Source: Deltaproteobacteria bacterium
Lineage (GTDB): Bacteria > Desulfobacterota > Syntrophia > Syntrophales > Smithellaceae
Assembly (NCBI GenBank): GCA_022710585.1
Contig: JAKLGV010000013.1
Coordinates: 32,235 to 96,234 of the forward strand
Length of the DNA stretch: 64,000 bases
Direction of reading: 5' to 3'
Both the position numbers and the translations under genes were made by a program. Positions 17,998 through 30,032 of this stretch are shown in pieces (position 1 is the first letter of the stretch; each line of letters starts with the position of its first letter). Under the pieces are notes generated by a model. That model was not told where the DNA came from. It worked only from the letters and a program-made list of their open reading frames with translations, and made no database searches.

Positions 17998-18819
17998 ATG
18001 ATTAATGTCAGAGAAGCATATTCAGTAAAGCTTTTTTATATGGGACGATCCCCCATGGGGTTTCTTTTGTATCCGGTTTACGCGTTTCTGGTGGGTGATA
18101 CGCTGATTGATACGGGCACTAATCGGGCTGATCATGAATTTATATCCGCCTTAAAAGGCAGAGCCGTCGCCAGAATTATCAACACACACCATCATGAGGA
18201 CCACATCGGCAACAATGCCGGAGTTCAGGCGATGTTCGGGATCCCGATTTACGCGCACGCGTTGACGCTGCCCTATCTCGATAATCCGCGTCTGAATAAG
18301 TTGCGCCTTTATCAGAGAGTAGTCTGGGATTGGCCCAAGCCATCCAAAGGGACGGCGATCGGTTCCTCTTTGGACGCGGCAGCTTATCACTTTGAGGTCA
18401 TTCATTCGCCGGGGCATACCGATGATCATATCTGTCTATATGAGCCGGAAAGAAAATGGCTCTTTACCGGGGATCTTTTTTGCGGAACAGCTTTTATCTA
18501 CCTCAGACAGGACGAAAATTATCTGCAGATTCTGGATACGCTGAAAAAACTGGCCGCCCTGGACATTAACGTCGTGTTCTGCAATCTCAAGGGCGCGGTC
18601 GAAAACGGCCGTGAGGCTTTGCTGAAAAAGATTTTCAGAATGGAAAAGCTGCGCGATGATGTTCTGAAACTGCGCGATCAGGGACTGACAGCTTCAAAAG
18701 TAAGAGAAAAATTATTGGGGAAAGAAGACTCGTGGAACCTGATCACCGGCGGGCATTACTCCAAACAAAACACGGTGGACAGCATCCTGTTCGGCAAAAG
18801 ACCGGATGAAAAGCAATAG
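17998..18819 (+). CDS. Metallo-beta-lactamase-fold hydrolase
   Basis: The protein has 273 residues. The metal motif THHHEDHIGN (63-72) is the HxHxDH signature. The later ligands are HSPGHTDDHICLY and the Asp in WLFTGDLFCG. The substrate class is unknown (glyoxalase II-like or lactonase-like). The last 60 residues form a helical extension. Its TAG stop lies inside the stem of the terminator that follows. Confidence 0.8.
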   Translation: MINVREAYSVKLFYMGRSPMGFLLYPVYAFLVGDTLIDTGTNRADHEFISALKGRAVARIINTHHHEDHIGNNAGVQAMFGIPIYAHALTLPYLDNPRLNKLRLYQRVVWDWPKPSKGTAIGSSLDAAAYHFEVIHSPGHTDDHICLYEPERKWLFTGDLFCGTAFIYLRQDENYLQILDTLKKLAALDINVVFCNLKGAVENGREALLKKIFRMEKLRDDVLKLRDQGLTASKVREKLLGKEDSWNLITGGHYSKQNTVDSILFGKRPDEKQ

Positions 18820-18852
18820 GCGTGCCCGTTGGACATGTCTATTGCTTTATTT
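18811..18852. terminator. Bidirectional hairpin terminator between convergent genes
   Basis: A perfect 9-bp stem, AAGCAATAG (18811-18819) with CTATTGCTT (18839-18847), has a 19-base loop. It is preceded by GAAA and followed by TTATTTC, so it can end transcription of both the hydrolase (+) and the acyl-CoA ligase (-). Confidence 0.7.
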
Positions 18853-18863
18853 CGGATGAAAAA

Positions 18864-20672
18864 TTATTTATAAAGAGCTTCAATCTGATCATTGAACATT
18901 TTCAGCACAACGTTTCGCTTCAGCTTCATGGTCTGGGTGAGCGTTCCATTGTCCAGGCTGAACGGTTCGTCCAGCAGCAAAAACTTTTTAGGGATTTCAT
19001 AGCCGCCGAATTTGCCCTTTAGATGTTTTGTGATTTCCTCGCTGAACATGTCGATAATATCCTGCCGCTTCACCAGCGTTTTAATATCCTGCGGCAATCC
19101 TTTTTCTTTAGCGTATTCCAGGAGAACTTCGAAATCGGGGACGACCAGGCAAACATTATAGGGGCGGTTCAGACCGTAAATCAGAGCCTGCTGGACAAAA
19201 TGAATCAGGCAGATTTCTTCTTCCAACGCGACGGGAAATACAAATTTTCCATTTTCCAGTTTGTACTGTTCCTTGATGCGGCCGGTGATAAACAGGAAAC
19301 CGTCTTTATCCAGACGGCCGCGGTCTCCGGTGCGCAATCCGCCGTCCGGCGTCATAATCGCTTTGGTGTCTTCGGGGCGGTTGTGATAACCTTTCATGAC
19401 ATTAGGACCGTAAATAATCACTTCACCATCAGTTGCGCCTTCTTCGACAACGGATGGATCAATGACAATCTTGACTTTTTCAATGGCCTTGCCAACGCTA
19501 CCCAGACGGTAGTCAAACGAAGCGTTCATGGCGGCGGCAGGCGAGGTTTCCGTCAATCCGTAGCAGTCATAGACAGGAATGCCGATATCAAAGAAGAAGT
19601 TGGCGATTTCAGGATTCATGGCGGCGCTGGCGGTCATGGAACCCTGTAATCTTCCGCCCAGGCGCTCTCGGATTTTCTGAAAGACAATTTTATCCGCAAT
19701 TTTAAATTTGAGATTCGTCATCAGGCAGGTTTTGCCTTCGGCAGCCAGTTCACGTTTTCTCTTGGCCGCGTTCACGCCCATGACAAAGAGCGTTTTAGGC
19801 AGTCCGCCTTCCTTATTCATTTTTGTCCACAAACCATCGTAGATCCGGTTGAAAACCCGGGGGACAGCAACAAGCCAGGTGGGTTTGACGGCAACGATGT
19901 CATTAACAATGGTTTGGGGGCTTTCCACCAGCCCCATGGCGCCGCCTTTCAGGATAACCGCGAAAAGCTCGCCGCTTTGACCATAGGAGTGAGCCCAGGG
20001 GAGGATGGCGAGCGTCAGGGCGTCTTTCCCGTCATTCTTAAAGAGCTCGGGATACATTTTGCAGCCGGCCAGAGAGTTACTGCTGAAATTTCCATGCGAG
20101 AGAAGAACGCCTTTCGGATTACCGGTCGTGCCCGATGTGTAGATCAGTTCGGCAATGTCGTCCGGTGTTGGGATCTGAGGTGCAACAGGTTTGGCCGCTC
20201 CTTTCTTCTCGAGTGCCGCCATGGAATTTTCTCCCTCGGCATCAATGACAAAAATATGCTTGAGGGTTCCAATTTCTTTGGGGAAGTCCTTTATTTTTTC
20301 GTAAATTTCCGGTTTGGAAACAAAAAGAACTTTGGTCTGGCTGTCGGCGATAATGTATTTCCAGATCTTTACAAGCTCCGCTTCATACATGGGAACAAAA
20401 CGGGCCAGCCTTCCCCATGTGGCAAACGCGCAGACAGGCCATTCAAAGCGATTATTGGCGATGATGCCGACGGCGTCATCTTTATCCACTCCCAGTTGAG
20501 CAAGTCCGGCGCGCAGATTTTTAATTCGGACATCGATTTCCCGATATGTGATCCATTCGTAAACGCCGTTTTTGTTTTTTGTGCCGAAAAGACGCCTGTC
20601 CGCGAATTTCGACGCGCTTTGTTCCCACCAGTCAACAAGATTATCCGGCTTGTCCAATGTCCATGTGTGCAT
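18864..20672 (-). CDS. AMP-forming long-chain acyl-CoA synthetase
   Basis: The protein has 602 residues of the ANL superfamily. The P-loop-like motif YTSGTTGNPKG is at 178-188, followed by the YGLTETSPA adenylation motif and TGDRGRLDKDGFLFITGR with the hinge. It activates a fatty or aromatic acid with ATP and CoA. Length and the LLDEPFSLDNGTLTQTMK C-terminus match FadD15-like long-chain ligases. An AAGGAG ribosome site precedes the ATG. In syntrophs such enzymes feed fatty acids into beta-oxidation. Substrate length cannot be read from sequence. Confidence 0.85.
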   Translation of the reverse strand: MHTWTLDKPDNLVDWWEQSASKFADRRLFGTKNKNGVYEWITYREIDVRIKNLRAGLAQLGVDKDDAVGIIANNRFEWPVCAFATWGRLARFVPMYEAELVKIWKYIIADSQTKVLFVSKPEIYEKIKDFPKEIGTLKHIFVIDAEGENSMAALEKKGAAKPVAPQIPTPDDIAELIYTSGTTGNPKGVLLSHGNFSSNSLAGCKMYPELFKNDGKDALTLAILPWAHSYGQSGELFAVILKGGAMGLVESPQTIVNDIVAVKPTWLVAVPRVFNRIYDGLWTKMNKEGGLPKTLFVMGVNAAKRKRELAAEGKTCLMTNLKFKIADKIVFQKIRERLGGRLQGSMTASAAMNPEIANFFFDIGIPVYDCYGLTETSPAAAMNASFDYRLGSVGKAIEKVKIVIDPSVVEEGATDGEVIIYGPNVMKGYHNRPEDTKAIMTPDGGLRTGDRGRLDKDGFLFITGRIKEQYKLENGKFVFPVALEEEICLIHFVQQALIYGLNRPYNVCLVVPDFEVLLEYAKEKGLPQDIKTLVKRQDIIDMFSEEITKHLKGKFGGYEIPKKFLLLDEPFSLDNGTLTQTMKLKRNVVLKMFNDQIEALYK

Positions 20673-21075
20673 AACAAATTACTCCTTGTGTTTTATAGTC
20701 GCGCAAACATTTCATTCCCGCGGTTCTTGTGAAACGGTTTAATCCTTGCGTGTTTGACCTTCAATCTAAGATATTTTACAAATAAATTCAATCTAAAGTC
20801 GCCATAAAATAAATCACCGTAAATACTGAATGATTAATGCCTTCCGGGTTGACGTTTCCGGAAAAAGAGTTATAATAACTGAAAATAAGCTATTGATTGG
20901 CGCTTGATGAGTCGGATATTCTTCCCGTGAGTCTGTTGGTTCAACAAAAAGATGTTCAGGGCGTTGTGTTGTTTGGATTTGATCCTTTTTTGGTTTTAAG
21001 TTTTATAATGATCAGCCAAAAAAGCGGCGTTTAATGTTCATTTCTTTAAACCCATAACAGGAAAGGAGAAAGTCT
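20673..21075. other. Intergenic region between divergent acyl-CoA ligase and dodecin genes
   Basis: About 400 bp without a supported gene. It holds a good plus-strand sigma70-type promoter at 20849-20876 and a second TATAAT-like box at 21004-21009, leaving a possible leader of nearly 200 bases before dodecin. Confidence 0.5.
20849..20876 (+). promoter_or_regulatory. Sigma70-type promoter upstream of dodecin
   Basis: TTGACG (20849-20854), a 16-base spacer, then TATAAT (20871-20876). It points to the dodecin gene about 190 bp downstream. Confidence 0.5.
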
Positions 21076-21282
21076 ATGAGCGTCTATAAAGTGATTGAAA
21101 TTATCGGAGCCAGTTCAAAATCATGGGACGACGCAGCCAAAAAAGCTGTGGAAACATCCGCCAAGAGTTTGAAAGACCTGAGGGTTGCCGAAGTCAAGGA
21201 ACTGGACATGAGAGTTGAAAAAGGCAAAGTCGTGGAATACCGGGTAAAACTGAGAGTATCCTTCAAGTACATCCCGGCATAA
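21076..21282 (+). CDS. Dodecin, flavin-binding storage protein
   Basis: The protein has 68 residues, the usual dodecin size. It matches the family throughout: VYKVIEIIGASSKSWDDAAKKAV, then AKSLKDLRVAEVKELDMRVE and YRVKLRVSFKY. Dodecins form a 12-mer that stores or buffers riboflavin/FMN, and a CoA-binding form is also known. An AAAGGAGAAAG ribosome site lies just before the ATG. It stands alone with its own promoter and a following hairpin. Confidence 0.9.
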   Translation: MSVYKVIEIIGASSKSWDDAAKKAVETSAKSLKDLRVAEVKELDMRVEKGKVVEYRVKLRVSFKYIPA

Positions 21283-21316
21283 GCATGATCAAAATTAACC
21301 GGACAATACCATGAAC

Positions 21317-21352
21317 CCATTGCGGCGGTTGGATGGCCTGCCGCCGCAATGG
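21317..21352. terminator. Strong GC-rich hairpin after dodecin
   Basis: A perfect 12-bp stem CCATTGCGGCGG (21317-21328) with CCGCCGCAATGG (21341-21352) and a 12-base loop. No T-run follows on the plus strand (GAAAATTAAG), so it may stabilise the transcript end or act as a weak terminator. Confidence 0.55.
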
Positions 21353-21398
21353 AAAATTAAGAAGCTTAAGAAAGCGGATATCGTTCCCCAATATCTTA

Positions 21399-21427
21399 TT
21401 GACACCCGCAATCCTTCTTTATATAAC
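21399..21427 (+). promoter_or_regulatory. Sigma70 promoter for START-domain gene
   Basis: A perfect TTGACA (21399-21404), a 17-base spacer, then TATAAC (21422-21427), 78 bp upstream of the ATG. Confidence 0.7.
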
Positions 21428-21504
21428 CACGACACGTCAATTTTCATAAACACAGCTTTATTCTTGAATAACTTCATACCTTAAGCATCATATCAGGAGG
21501 CCGG

Positions 21505-22500
21505 ATGAAGAGATTGATTGTCGCGTTTATCGTTTTATTATTGTTGGTACCCGCAGGGGGAGCCGTTGCCGCCGGCGGTCACTGGATAAAAATAAAGGAT
21601 CATGACGGCATTAAATCGTATGAGCGCACCGTGCCGGGAACGGATCTCAAGGAATTTATGGCCGTGACGACCATTGATGCCAGAATGGAAGTCATCGGCG
21701 AAGTTCTGCGGGATGTCTCGGTGTACCCCCGCTGGATTACCGACTGTGCCGAAGCCGTCATGAAAAAAAAATATGACCGCAATACGTTTGTCCTGTATCT
21801 GATTTTAAATCCCCCTTTGATTGAAAAGCGGGATATCGTCCTGAAGGATGAAACCCTCTACGATTATGAAAACGGCAACGCCGTGATCAAATTTTTCTGC
21901 ACTCATGAAGTGAATGTTCCCGTCGAGAAAAACCGCACACGGGTCACTGAAATGAACGGCTTATACAAAATGGAATATCTCGGAAGAAATAGGACAAAAT
22001 TCATCTATAAACTGAGGGTGGATCCCTCCGGCAGCATTCCCAAAAAATTGGCTTACGCGGTCATGAAGAAGTATCCGCACGATACGCTGAAAAAATTGAA
22101 GCAGATCGTCGGTGAAAAAAAATACAGCGATGCGGCCAGAGGATCGATTGAAGAACGGGAAATCAACCGGCGCGCGTCAGATGAGCTTGTCGTGAAAAAG
22201 ATATTCGGCAATAATATTTTGAGGGCGGTGGAAAATAAACCCGCCCTGGAGTCCATTATCGCGGCCGAGAATGAAAACTTTAGAAACATCGCCGCGTCCG
22301 GCGGTGCTTATGAGACCATTCACCGGGCAACCCGGGATATCCTGATGAAGTATATTGCAAAAGTAATCGAGGATAAAACGAAGATTGAGCAGATGAAAAA
22401 CAACCGCCGGATGAACGGGGAGATTACGGATTTGATAACGACTTTCAGCGAGGCGAGCGGGGACACGGTCGACAGCATCGCCGCCCGCTATAGCAAGTAA
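21505..22500 (+). CDS. Secreted START/SRPBCC-domain protein
   Basis: The protein has 331 residues. Residues 1-22 form a signal peptide (ending VAAGG). Residues about 25-200 resemble a START domain: WIKIKDHDGIKSYER, then VYPRWITDCAEA and LILNPPLIEKRDIVL. These domains bind lipids or other hydrophobic ligands. The last about 120 residues are charged and helical and not recognised. A GGAGG site lies 4 bases before the ATG. It probably acts in the periplasm on lipid-like molecules. Confidence 0.75.
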   Translation: MKRLIVAFIVLLLLVPAGGAVAAGGHWIKIKDHDGIKSYERTVPGTDLKEFMAVTTIDARMEVIGEVLRDVSVYPRWITDCAEAVMKKKYDRNTFVLYLILNPPLIEKRDIVLKDETLYDYENGNAVIKFFCTHEVNVPVEKNRTRVTEMNGLYKMEYLGRNRTKFIYKLRVDPSGSIPKKLAYAVMKKYPHDTLKKLKQIVGEKKYSDAARGSIEEREINRRASDELVVKKIFGNNILRAVENKPALESIIAAENENFRNIAASGGAYETIHRATRDILMKYIAKVIEDKTKIEQMKNNRRMNGEITDLITTFSEASGDTVDSIAARYSK

Positions 22501-22607
22501 GCGAAGCGCGATGCAGATCGTGCTTCTAAAATTTCGGCAGAAGGTATTTACAAGGCGTTGTGAAGTGATTATATTTCGAACACGTATGAAACTTTGATGA
22601 GGCAGAA

Positions 22608-23048
22608 ATGACTTACGTAAAAATCAGATTTGGCAGCAGTTTTGAAGATGAATTTCAGAAAGTGGTCGATGAAGTCTTTCATCTGGTGAGACCGGCTTTC
22701 CGGAATTACGAATGCATCTGGCGTCCCAATATTGATGTGTATGAATCGGCGGATGAAGTGATCGTGCTGGCGGACATGGCCGGGCTCAACAAGGAGGAAC
22801 TGCATATTGAAGTCGATCGTAAAAAAGTGAAAATCGCCGGTGTCCGCAAGGTGATTCAGATTTTGGAGAATGCCCGCTACTGTCAGGCGGAGATTCCCCA
22901 CGGTCACTTTGAAAGACAGGTGATTCTGCCTGCTGCTGTGGAAGCGCAATCCGCGGCCGCTTCCTACGCGGACGGCATCCTGATGATCCGGATGAGCAAA
23001 TTGCCGCTGATGAAGACGCATCGCGTGGCCATTAATACATCGAAATAG
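22608..23048 (+). CDS. Hsp20-family small heat shock protein
   Basis: The protein has 146 residues with an alpha-crystallin domain: RPNIDVYESADEVIVLADMAG, KKVKIAGVRKV, then GHFERQVILPAAVE and ADGILMIRMSK. It holds unfolded proteins for refolding. It lies 35 bp before lon and is probably co-transcribed with it, joining a holdase with a protease. A GAGG ribosome site precedes the ATG. The final IxI-type tail is present as KTHRVAINTSK. Confidence 0.85.
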   Translation: MTYVKIRFGSSFEDEFQKVVDEVFHLVRPAFRNYECIWRPNIDVYESADEVIVLADMAGLNKEELHIEVDRKKVKIAGVRKVIQILENARYCQAEIPHGHFERQVILPAAVEAQSAAASYADGILMIRMSKLPLMKTHRVAINTSK

Positions 23049-23083
23049 CGGATTGATTATTTATCATATGACGGAGGTCGAGA

Positions 23084-25549
<2,466 letters not shown>

Positions 25550-25596
25550 AGAAGCTTTCATCAGGCTTTAAAGAGAATGTTATTCCAGGATGCGTC

Positions 25597-26949
25597 CTAC
25601 GAGAAGCGTGAAGGATATTTGGCGTAGTAATGAGAATTTTTCCACGCGTTCCTATAGCCTTCATTGATTTTATAGACCGCGATCCAGTTTGCCAATTTTT
25701 TTATTTTGAAAAATGATTTGACCAATCTCCATGGATATGCCGGAAACGAATAGAGCCTGTTTTTAATAAAGTTGTTAGCGGTATAAATCAATCCCGGCGC
25801 AGGTCCGTTTAATTGGTGGACAATATAAGAGAATCTGTATTTGTCCCAGTCAGCCGGGTAGCTGGTATAGAGGAGGCGGCCTTCGTTTTTTAACTGTTCG
25901 AGGAAATCGGTTCCGGGCAGGGGCGTAAGCAAAGAAATCTGAAAAATATCAATATCGGATTTGATCAGGAAATCAGCAAATCTCTGATAGTACTCCGTCG
26001 TTTCAGAATCACTGCCGATGATAAATGCGCCTAAAACCGCAATGCCGTATCTGTGAAAAGTGTCCACTACTTTTTTATAATTCTCCACGCCCGCTTTGAT
26101 ATTCACGCCTTTCTTATAATTGGACAGGGCTTCACCGGCAATGGATTCAAAGCCGATGAACACGAAAATACAGCCAGCCTCGGCCGCAAGCTTGATGACT
26201 TCCTCATCATCCGCCGCGTTGATGGAAGTTTGCATACACCATTTTTTATTCAGTTTCTGATCGATCATTCCCCGGAAAAGTTCTTTGGCGCGCTCATAGG
26301 CCTGATGCCCGTAACCGATCAGATTATCATCCAGGAAAGTTACGTAAGCGCCTTGCATTTCCTGAAGCTCTATTAATACATCCTCCGCTTTTCTCTGTCG
26401 GTATTGTCTGCCCAGATATCTGGAGACGGAGCAAAAGTTACAATTCAAAGGGCATCCCCGCGACGTCTGAATGGTCTGCCAGAAATAATTGGCGTGCAGC
26501 AGGTCGCGACGCGGAATCACATCAAGTGCTGCTAAATCAACAACGGGGCCTCTGTAAAGGGGTGCAAGAGCGTTGTTTTCAAAATCATGAATGATGGTTT
26601 CCCATATGTTTTCCGCTTCACCGATTAAAACAGAATCCACAAATTTCAGTGCTTCATCGGGGAGCATAGACGCATGGATGCCGCCCAGGATGACTTTGAT
26701 TTTCTTCTCTCTGTATATTCCGGCGATTTCATAGGCGCGATTGACATTGCTGGTGAAAGCGGTAATGCCCACCAGATCCGCTTCCTCAAATCTGAAATCA
26801 TCAAAATTTTCGTCCAGGATCTTCACGTTCCAGTCGGATGGCGTTAAGGCCGCCACATAGGCGAGATTCAAAGGAGGGTAGGTGGTTGCTCTGTTCAAGA
26901 GAAAGCCGCTTTTCATGCCAACGGGATTTATTAAGAGAAGTTTTTTCAT
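25597..26949 (-). CDS. B12-binding-domain radical SAM protein
   Basis: The protein has 450 residues. The N-terminal half is a cobalamin-binding Rossmann domain (LVGITAFTSNVNRAYEIA, VILGGIHASMLPDEA). The radical SAM cluster motif is CPLNCNFC, followed by a TIM-barrel (IFVFIGFES). The C-terminal part (GRLLYTSYPADWDKYRF and onward) resembles DUF4070. Class-B radical SAM methylases of this type act on hopanoids, tetrapyrroles, phosphonates and natural products. The substrate is unknown, and no biosynthetic partner lies next to it. It faces lon tail to tail. Confidence 0.85.
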   Translation of the reverse strand: MKKLLLINPVGMKSGFLLNRATTYPPLNLAYVAALTPSDWNVKILDENFDDFRFEEADLVGITAFTSNVNRAYEIAGIYREKKIKVILGGIHASMLPDEALKFVDSVLIGEAENIWETIIHDFENNALAPLYRGPVVDLAALDVIPRRDLLHANYFWQTIQTSRGCPLNCNFCSVSRYLGRQYRQRKAEDVLIELQEMQGAYVTFLDDNLIGYGHQAYERAKELFRGMIDQKLNKKWCMQTSINAADDEEVIKLAAEAGCIFVFIGFESIAGEALSNYKKGVNIKAGVENYKKVVDTFHRYGIAVLGAFIIGSDSETTEYYQRFADFLIKSDIDIFQISLLTPLPGTDFLEQLKNEGRLLYTSYPADWDKYRFSYIVHQLNGPAPGLIYTANNFIKNRLYSFPAYPWRLVKSFFKIKKLANWIAVYKINEGYRNAWKNSHYYAKYPSRFS

Positions 26950-27105
26950 TCGGGTCCTGCTGTCGATTTATGATCAATCATAATGTAAAATGATGACGAT
27001 GTCATTATAAAAATTGCCATAACCTTTTTTATTATAAAAAGAAAAAGTCATGAAAAATTTGTCCTGAATTCGGACGACTGCATAGCTTTAGTTTACTGTA
27101 TCCCG

Positions 27106-27134
27106 TTGACAGATGCCGCAAATTCATGTATAGA
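27106..27134 (+). promoter_or_regulatory. Sigma70 promoter for HD-GYP gene
   Basis: A perfect TTGACA (27106-27111), a 17-base spacer, then TATAGA (27129-27134). Transcription would start about 45 bp before the coding region of the HD-GYP/methyltransferase/PilZ operon. Confidence 0.7.
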
Positions 27135-27186
27135 TCTACACAATAAATTTAAGCATTGAGATCGAAAAAACCTGAAATTTAATTAG

Positions 27187-29112
27187 GTGGATTATTTGGA
27201 TCCTACACCTCTATACAACAGCCGTATTATCAATACTTATATCAAGTACATCAAAAAGTGCTATGAGCATGTCAGTATCAATAAACTCCTTGAATACGCA
27301 CAGATGGAGCAATATGAAGTAGAGGATCAGAATCACTGGTTTACCCAGGATCAGGTCAATCTTTTTCATGAAAGACTTTCCGAAATGACCGGTGCGTCCA
27401 ATATTTCGCGTGAAGCCGGTCGTTACTCGGCTTCGCCGGAATCCATCGGTGTGATGCGACAGTATGTGCTGGGGATGATCAACCCTTACCAGGCCTATGC
27501 ACTGGCCGGTAAACTGGCAAGCCAGTTTTCTCGTTCGGCGACCTACGAGACCAAAAAGATCAATTCCAAGAAGATTGAAATTGTTGTCACGCCAAAAGAA
27601 GGAGTTCAGGAGCAGCCATTCCAATGTGAAAACAGGATTGGACAGTTTGAAGCCATATCGCTGGGCTTCAACAATACTGTGCCCCGGATCGATCACAGCG
27701 AATGCATCTTTAAAGGCGGGGAATGCTGTCGCTACGTCATTGAATGGGAAAACAATCTTTCCTATCTTTTGAAGAGAACCAGAAACATTATTGCCGCGAT
27801 ACTGGCCGTTGTGACGATCATTCTGATGTTTATTTATCCGATGGACATGAATGTATATTTCATCCCGGAGATGCTGGCCACGGTTCTGATCATCAATTAC
27901 TTGAGTGACATGCAGACCAAAAGGGAATTGAAAAACAGCATCAATAATCTTGAACAATCGCGGGATGACCTCATTCAGCAAATGGAAATCAATTATAACA
28001 ACTCGTTGATGGTCCATGAGATCGGCAATACCATCAATCAGTACATCAGCACTGATGAAATTTTCAAACAAGTGACCCAGATCCTGGAGAAGAGGCTTGG
28101 ATATGACCGATGTTTGATTATGTTTGCCAATGCGGAGAAAACGCGCCTCGTTTTTAAAGCCGGTTTCGGGTACGACCCCAGACAGCTCAACATTATCAAA
28201 GTCACGGAATTTGATCTGACCAAACCGGAATCCAGAGGCATATTTGTCGCCTGCTTCCGGGAACAGAAGCCTTATCTGATCAATAATGTCAATATTATCA
28301 CCAAACGACTGTCCAGGAGAAGTCTGGAATTTCTCAAAGATATGGGTTCTCAATCCTTTATCTGCTGTCCGATTCTCTCTGATAAAAAATCAGTCGGCAT
28401 TCTGACGGTTGATAATTTTAAAACACAGAGAACGCTTATTGAAAGCGATCTCCGGCTGCTGATGGGTATTGCTTCCGTTCTGGGGGTCAGCATCCGCAAC
28501 GCCGAATTGCACGAACAGCGCAATCGTCAACTGAAATCCATCCTGAAAGCGCTGGCGGCAAGCATTGACGCGCGGGATCCCTACACGGCCGGGCATTCTG
28601 AAAAGGTGACGGAATATGCCGTCGGCATCTGCAGAGAAATGAACATGCCGTCTGACTATACGGAAGTTGTGGCGGTGGCCGCTTCGCTGCATGATTACGG
28701 GAAAATAGGCATTTCGGATGACTTGCTGAAGAAGAAGGGGGCTTTGACGGATCATGAATACGAGGTGATTAAAACCCATTCCGTGAAAACCCGCCATATT
28801 CTCGAAAAGATTGATTTCCACGGTCAGTACCGCCAGATTCCACAGATCGCGGAAGCGCATCATGAAAAGCTTGACGGCAGCGGATATCCGCGCGGATTAA
28901 AGGGGGATGAAATTCCAATCGGGTCGCGGATTATCGCCGTCGCTGATTTTTTTGACGCCATTACATCCAAACGTCTCTATCGCGATCCCATACCGGTTCC
29001 GGAAGCGATTGAAATGCTGCGTCAGGAAAGCGACGTACACTTCAGCAGAGAAATTGTAGAAGCTTTTATTCATTATTATACGGCGACCAACAATCTCGCC
29101 GTTCAAGTATAA
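27187..29112 (+). CDS. HD-GYP phosphodiesterase with sensor and GAF domains
   Basis: The protein has up to 641 residues. The N-terminal 200 residues resemble a V4R/ligand-binding module ending with a Cys/His cluster (DHSECIFKGGECCRYVIEW). Two membrane segments follow near 200-240, then a coiled coil, a GAF domain (about 290-440) and an intact HD-GYP domain: HDYGKIG, AEAHHEKLDGSGYPRG, RIIAVADFFDAITS. HD-GYP enzymes hydrolyse cyclic di-GMP. The listed start is GTG at 27187. A TTG at 27196 sits 5 bases after AGGTGG and may be the real start. It heads an operon with a methyltransferase and a PilZ protein. Confidence 0.85.
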   Translation: MDYLDPTPLYNSRIINTYIKYIKKCYEHVSINKLLEYAQMEQYEVEDQNHWFTQDQVNLFHERLSEMTGASNISREAGRYSASPESIGVMRQYVLGMINPYQAYALAGKLASQFSRSATYETKKINSKKIEIVVTPKEGVQEQPFQCENRIGQFEAISLGFNNTVPRIDHSECIFKGGECCRYVIEWENNLSYLLKRTRNIIAAILAVVTIILMFIYPMDMNVYFIPEMLATVLIINYLSDMQTKRELKNSINNLEQSRDDLIQQMEINYNNSLMVHEIGNTINQYISTDEIFKQVTQILEKRLGYDRCLIMFANAEKTRLVFKAGFGYDPRQLNIIKVTEFDLTKPESRGIFVACFREQKPYLINNVNIITKRLSRRSLEFLKDMGSQSFICCPILSDKKSVGILTVDNFKTQRTLIESDLRLLMGIASVLGVSIRNAELHEQRNRQLKSILKALAASIDARDPYTAGHSEKVTEYAVGICREMNMPSDYTEVVAVAASLHDYGKIGISDDLLKKKGALTDHEYEVIKTHSVKTRHILEKIDFHGQYRQIPQIAEAHHEKLDGSGYPRGLKGDEIPIGSRIIAVADFFDAITSKRLYRDPIPVPEAIEMLRQESDVHFSREIVEAFIHYYTATNNLAVQV

Positions 29113-29131
29113 AGAAGACAAACCGGAGGGA

Positions 29132-29980
29132 ATGGTGATCAAAGCACAAACTTATTTGATGGAAAACGCTGAAGAGGAAAAACGCCTGGAAATGAAGACA
29201 GATCCGGATGCGGTTAGGGAACAGGCGATGTGGTTTGGCATGGGCCCGGGAGCGCGGATACTGGATGTCGGATGCGGTCCCGGCAAAACAACGGCATTAC
29301 TGCATGATCTCGCGCAGCCCCGAGGGCTGGCTGTAGGGGTGGATATTTCTGAAAACCGCATCCATTATGCCCGTGCCTTTTACGGGAAAGGGTATAACAT
29401 TGCTTACCATGTAAGGGATGTGCGCCTGCCCATGAAAGATTTGGGTCAGTTCGATTTTATCTGGGTGCGATTTCTTCTGGAATATTACCTGGAAGGCGCA
29501 TTGGAAATTGTAAAAAATATTGCCGCCAATCTTAAACCGGGCGGTCGCCTCTGTCTGCTGGATCTCGACCATAATTGTCTCAGTCACTGGGCCATGCCGC
29601 CCGCTATGGAGGCGGTTGTTATGAAAGCCATGATGTATGCTCAGGATAACTTTAATTTTGATCTTTACGCAGGACGAAAATTATACGCCCATTTATATGA
29701 CCTGGGATTTGAAGACATCAAGCTGAACATCATGCCCCATCATCTCATTTACGGAGAACTTCAACCGGCCGATGAATTCAACTGGCTGAAGAAACTGGAG
29801 GTCGGCGTCGTGAAAGCTCCAGAGATATTTATCGGTTATCCGGGAGGCAGCAGGCAGTTTCTTGAGGATTTTAAAATATTCTTCAGAGATCCGAGGCGCT
29901 TCACCTATTCTCCCCTGATCCTGTGCCAAGGAAGAAAGCCGCTTCAGGGACATGTAAAAACGATAAGAAAAGATATCTAG
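29132..29980 (+). CDS. Class I SAM-dependent methyltransferase
   Basis: The protein has 282 residues. SAM motif I is ILDVGCGPGKTT, followed by VGVDISENRI and the LKPGGRLCLLDLDH motif. The substrate is unknown. ATG at 29132 is only 2 bases after GGAGG, so GTG at 29135 with 5-base spacing is the more likely start. It lies between the HD-GYP gene and the PilZ gene with small gaps, suggesting a shared role. Confidence 0.8.
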   Translation: MVIKAQTYLMENAEEEKRLEMKTDPDAVREQAMWFGMGPGARILDVGCGPGKTTALLHDLAQPRGLAVGVDISENRIHYARAFYGKGYNIAYHVRDVRLPMKDLGQFDFIWVRFLLEYYLEGALEIVKNIAANLKPGGRLCLLDLDHNCLSHWAMPPAMEAVVMKAMMYAQDNFNFDLYAGRKLYAHLYDLGFEDIKLNIMPHHLIYGELQPADEFNWLKKLEVGVVKAPEIFIGYPGGSRQFLEDFKIFFRDPRRFTYSPLILCQGRKPLQGHVKTIRKDI

Positions 29981-30032
29981 ACGTATTGCTGGAAACAACC
30001 ATTGATCATGGTATTGATCATCCGAGAGGGTC

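Noticed and set aside
19023..20732. Long plus-strand open frames opposite the acyl-CoA ligase
   Set aside because: They are antisense to a well-conserved gene, show no family features and arise from its codon bias.
27211..28353. Minus-strand 380-codon frame
   Set aside because: It lies entirely inside the HD-GYP gene on the other strand and has no recognisable motif.
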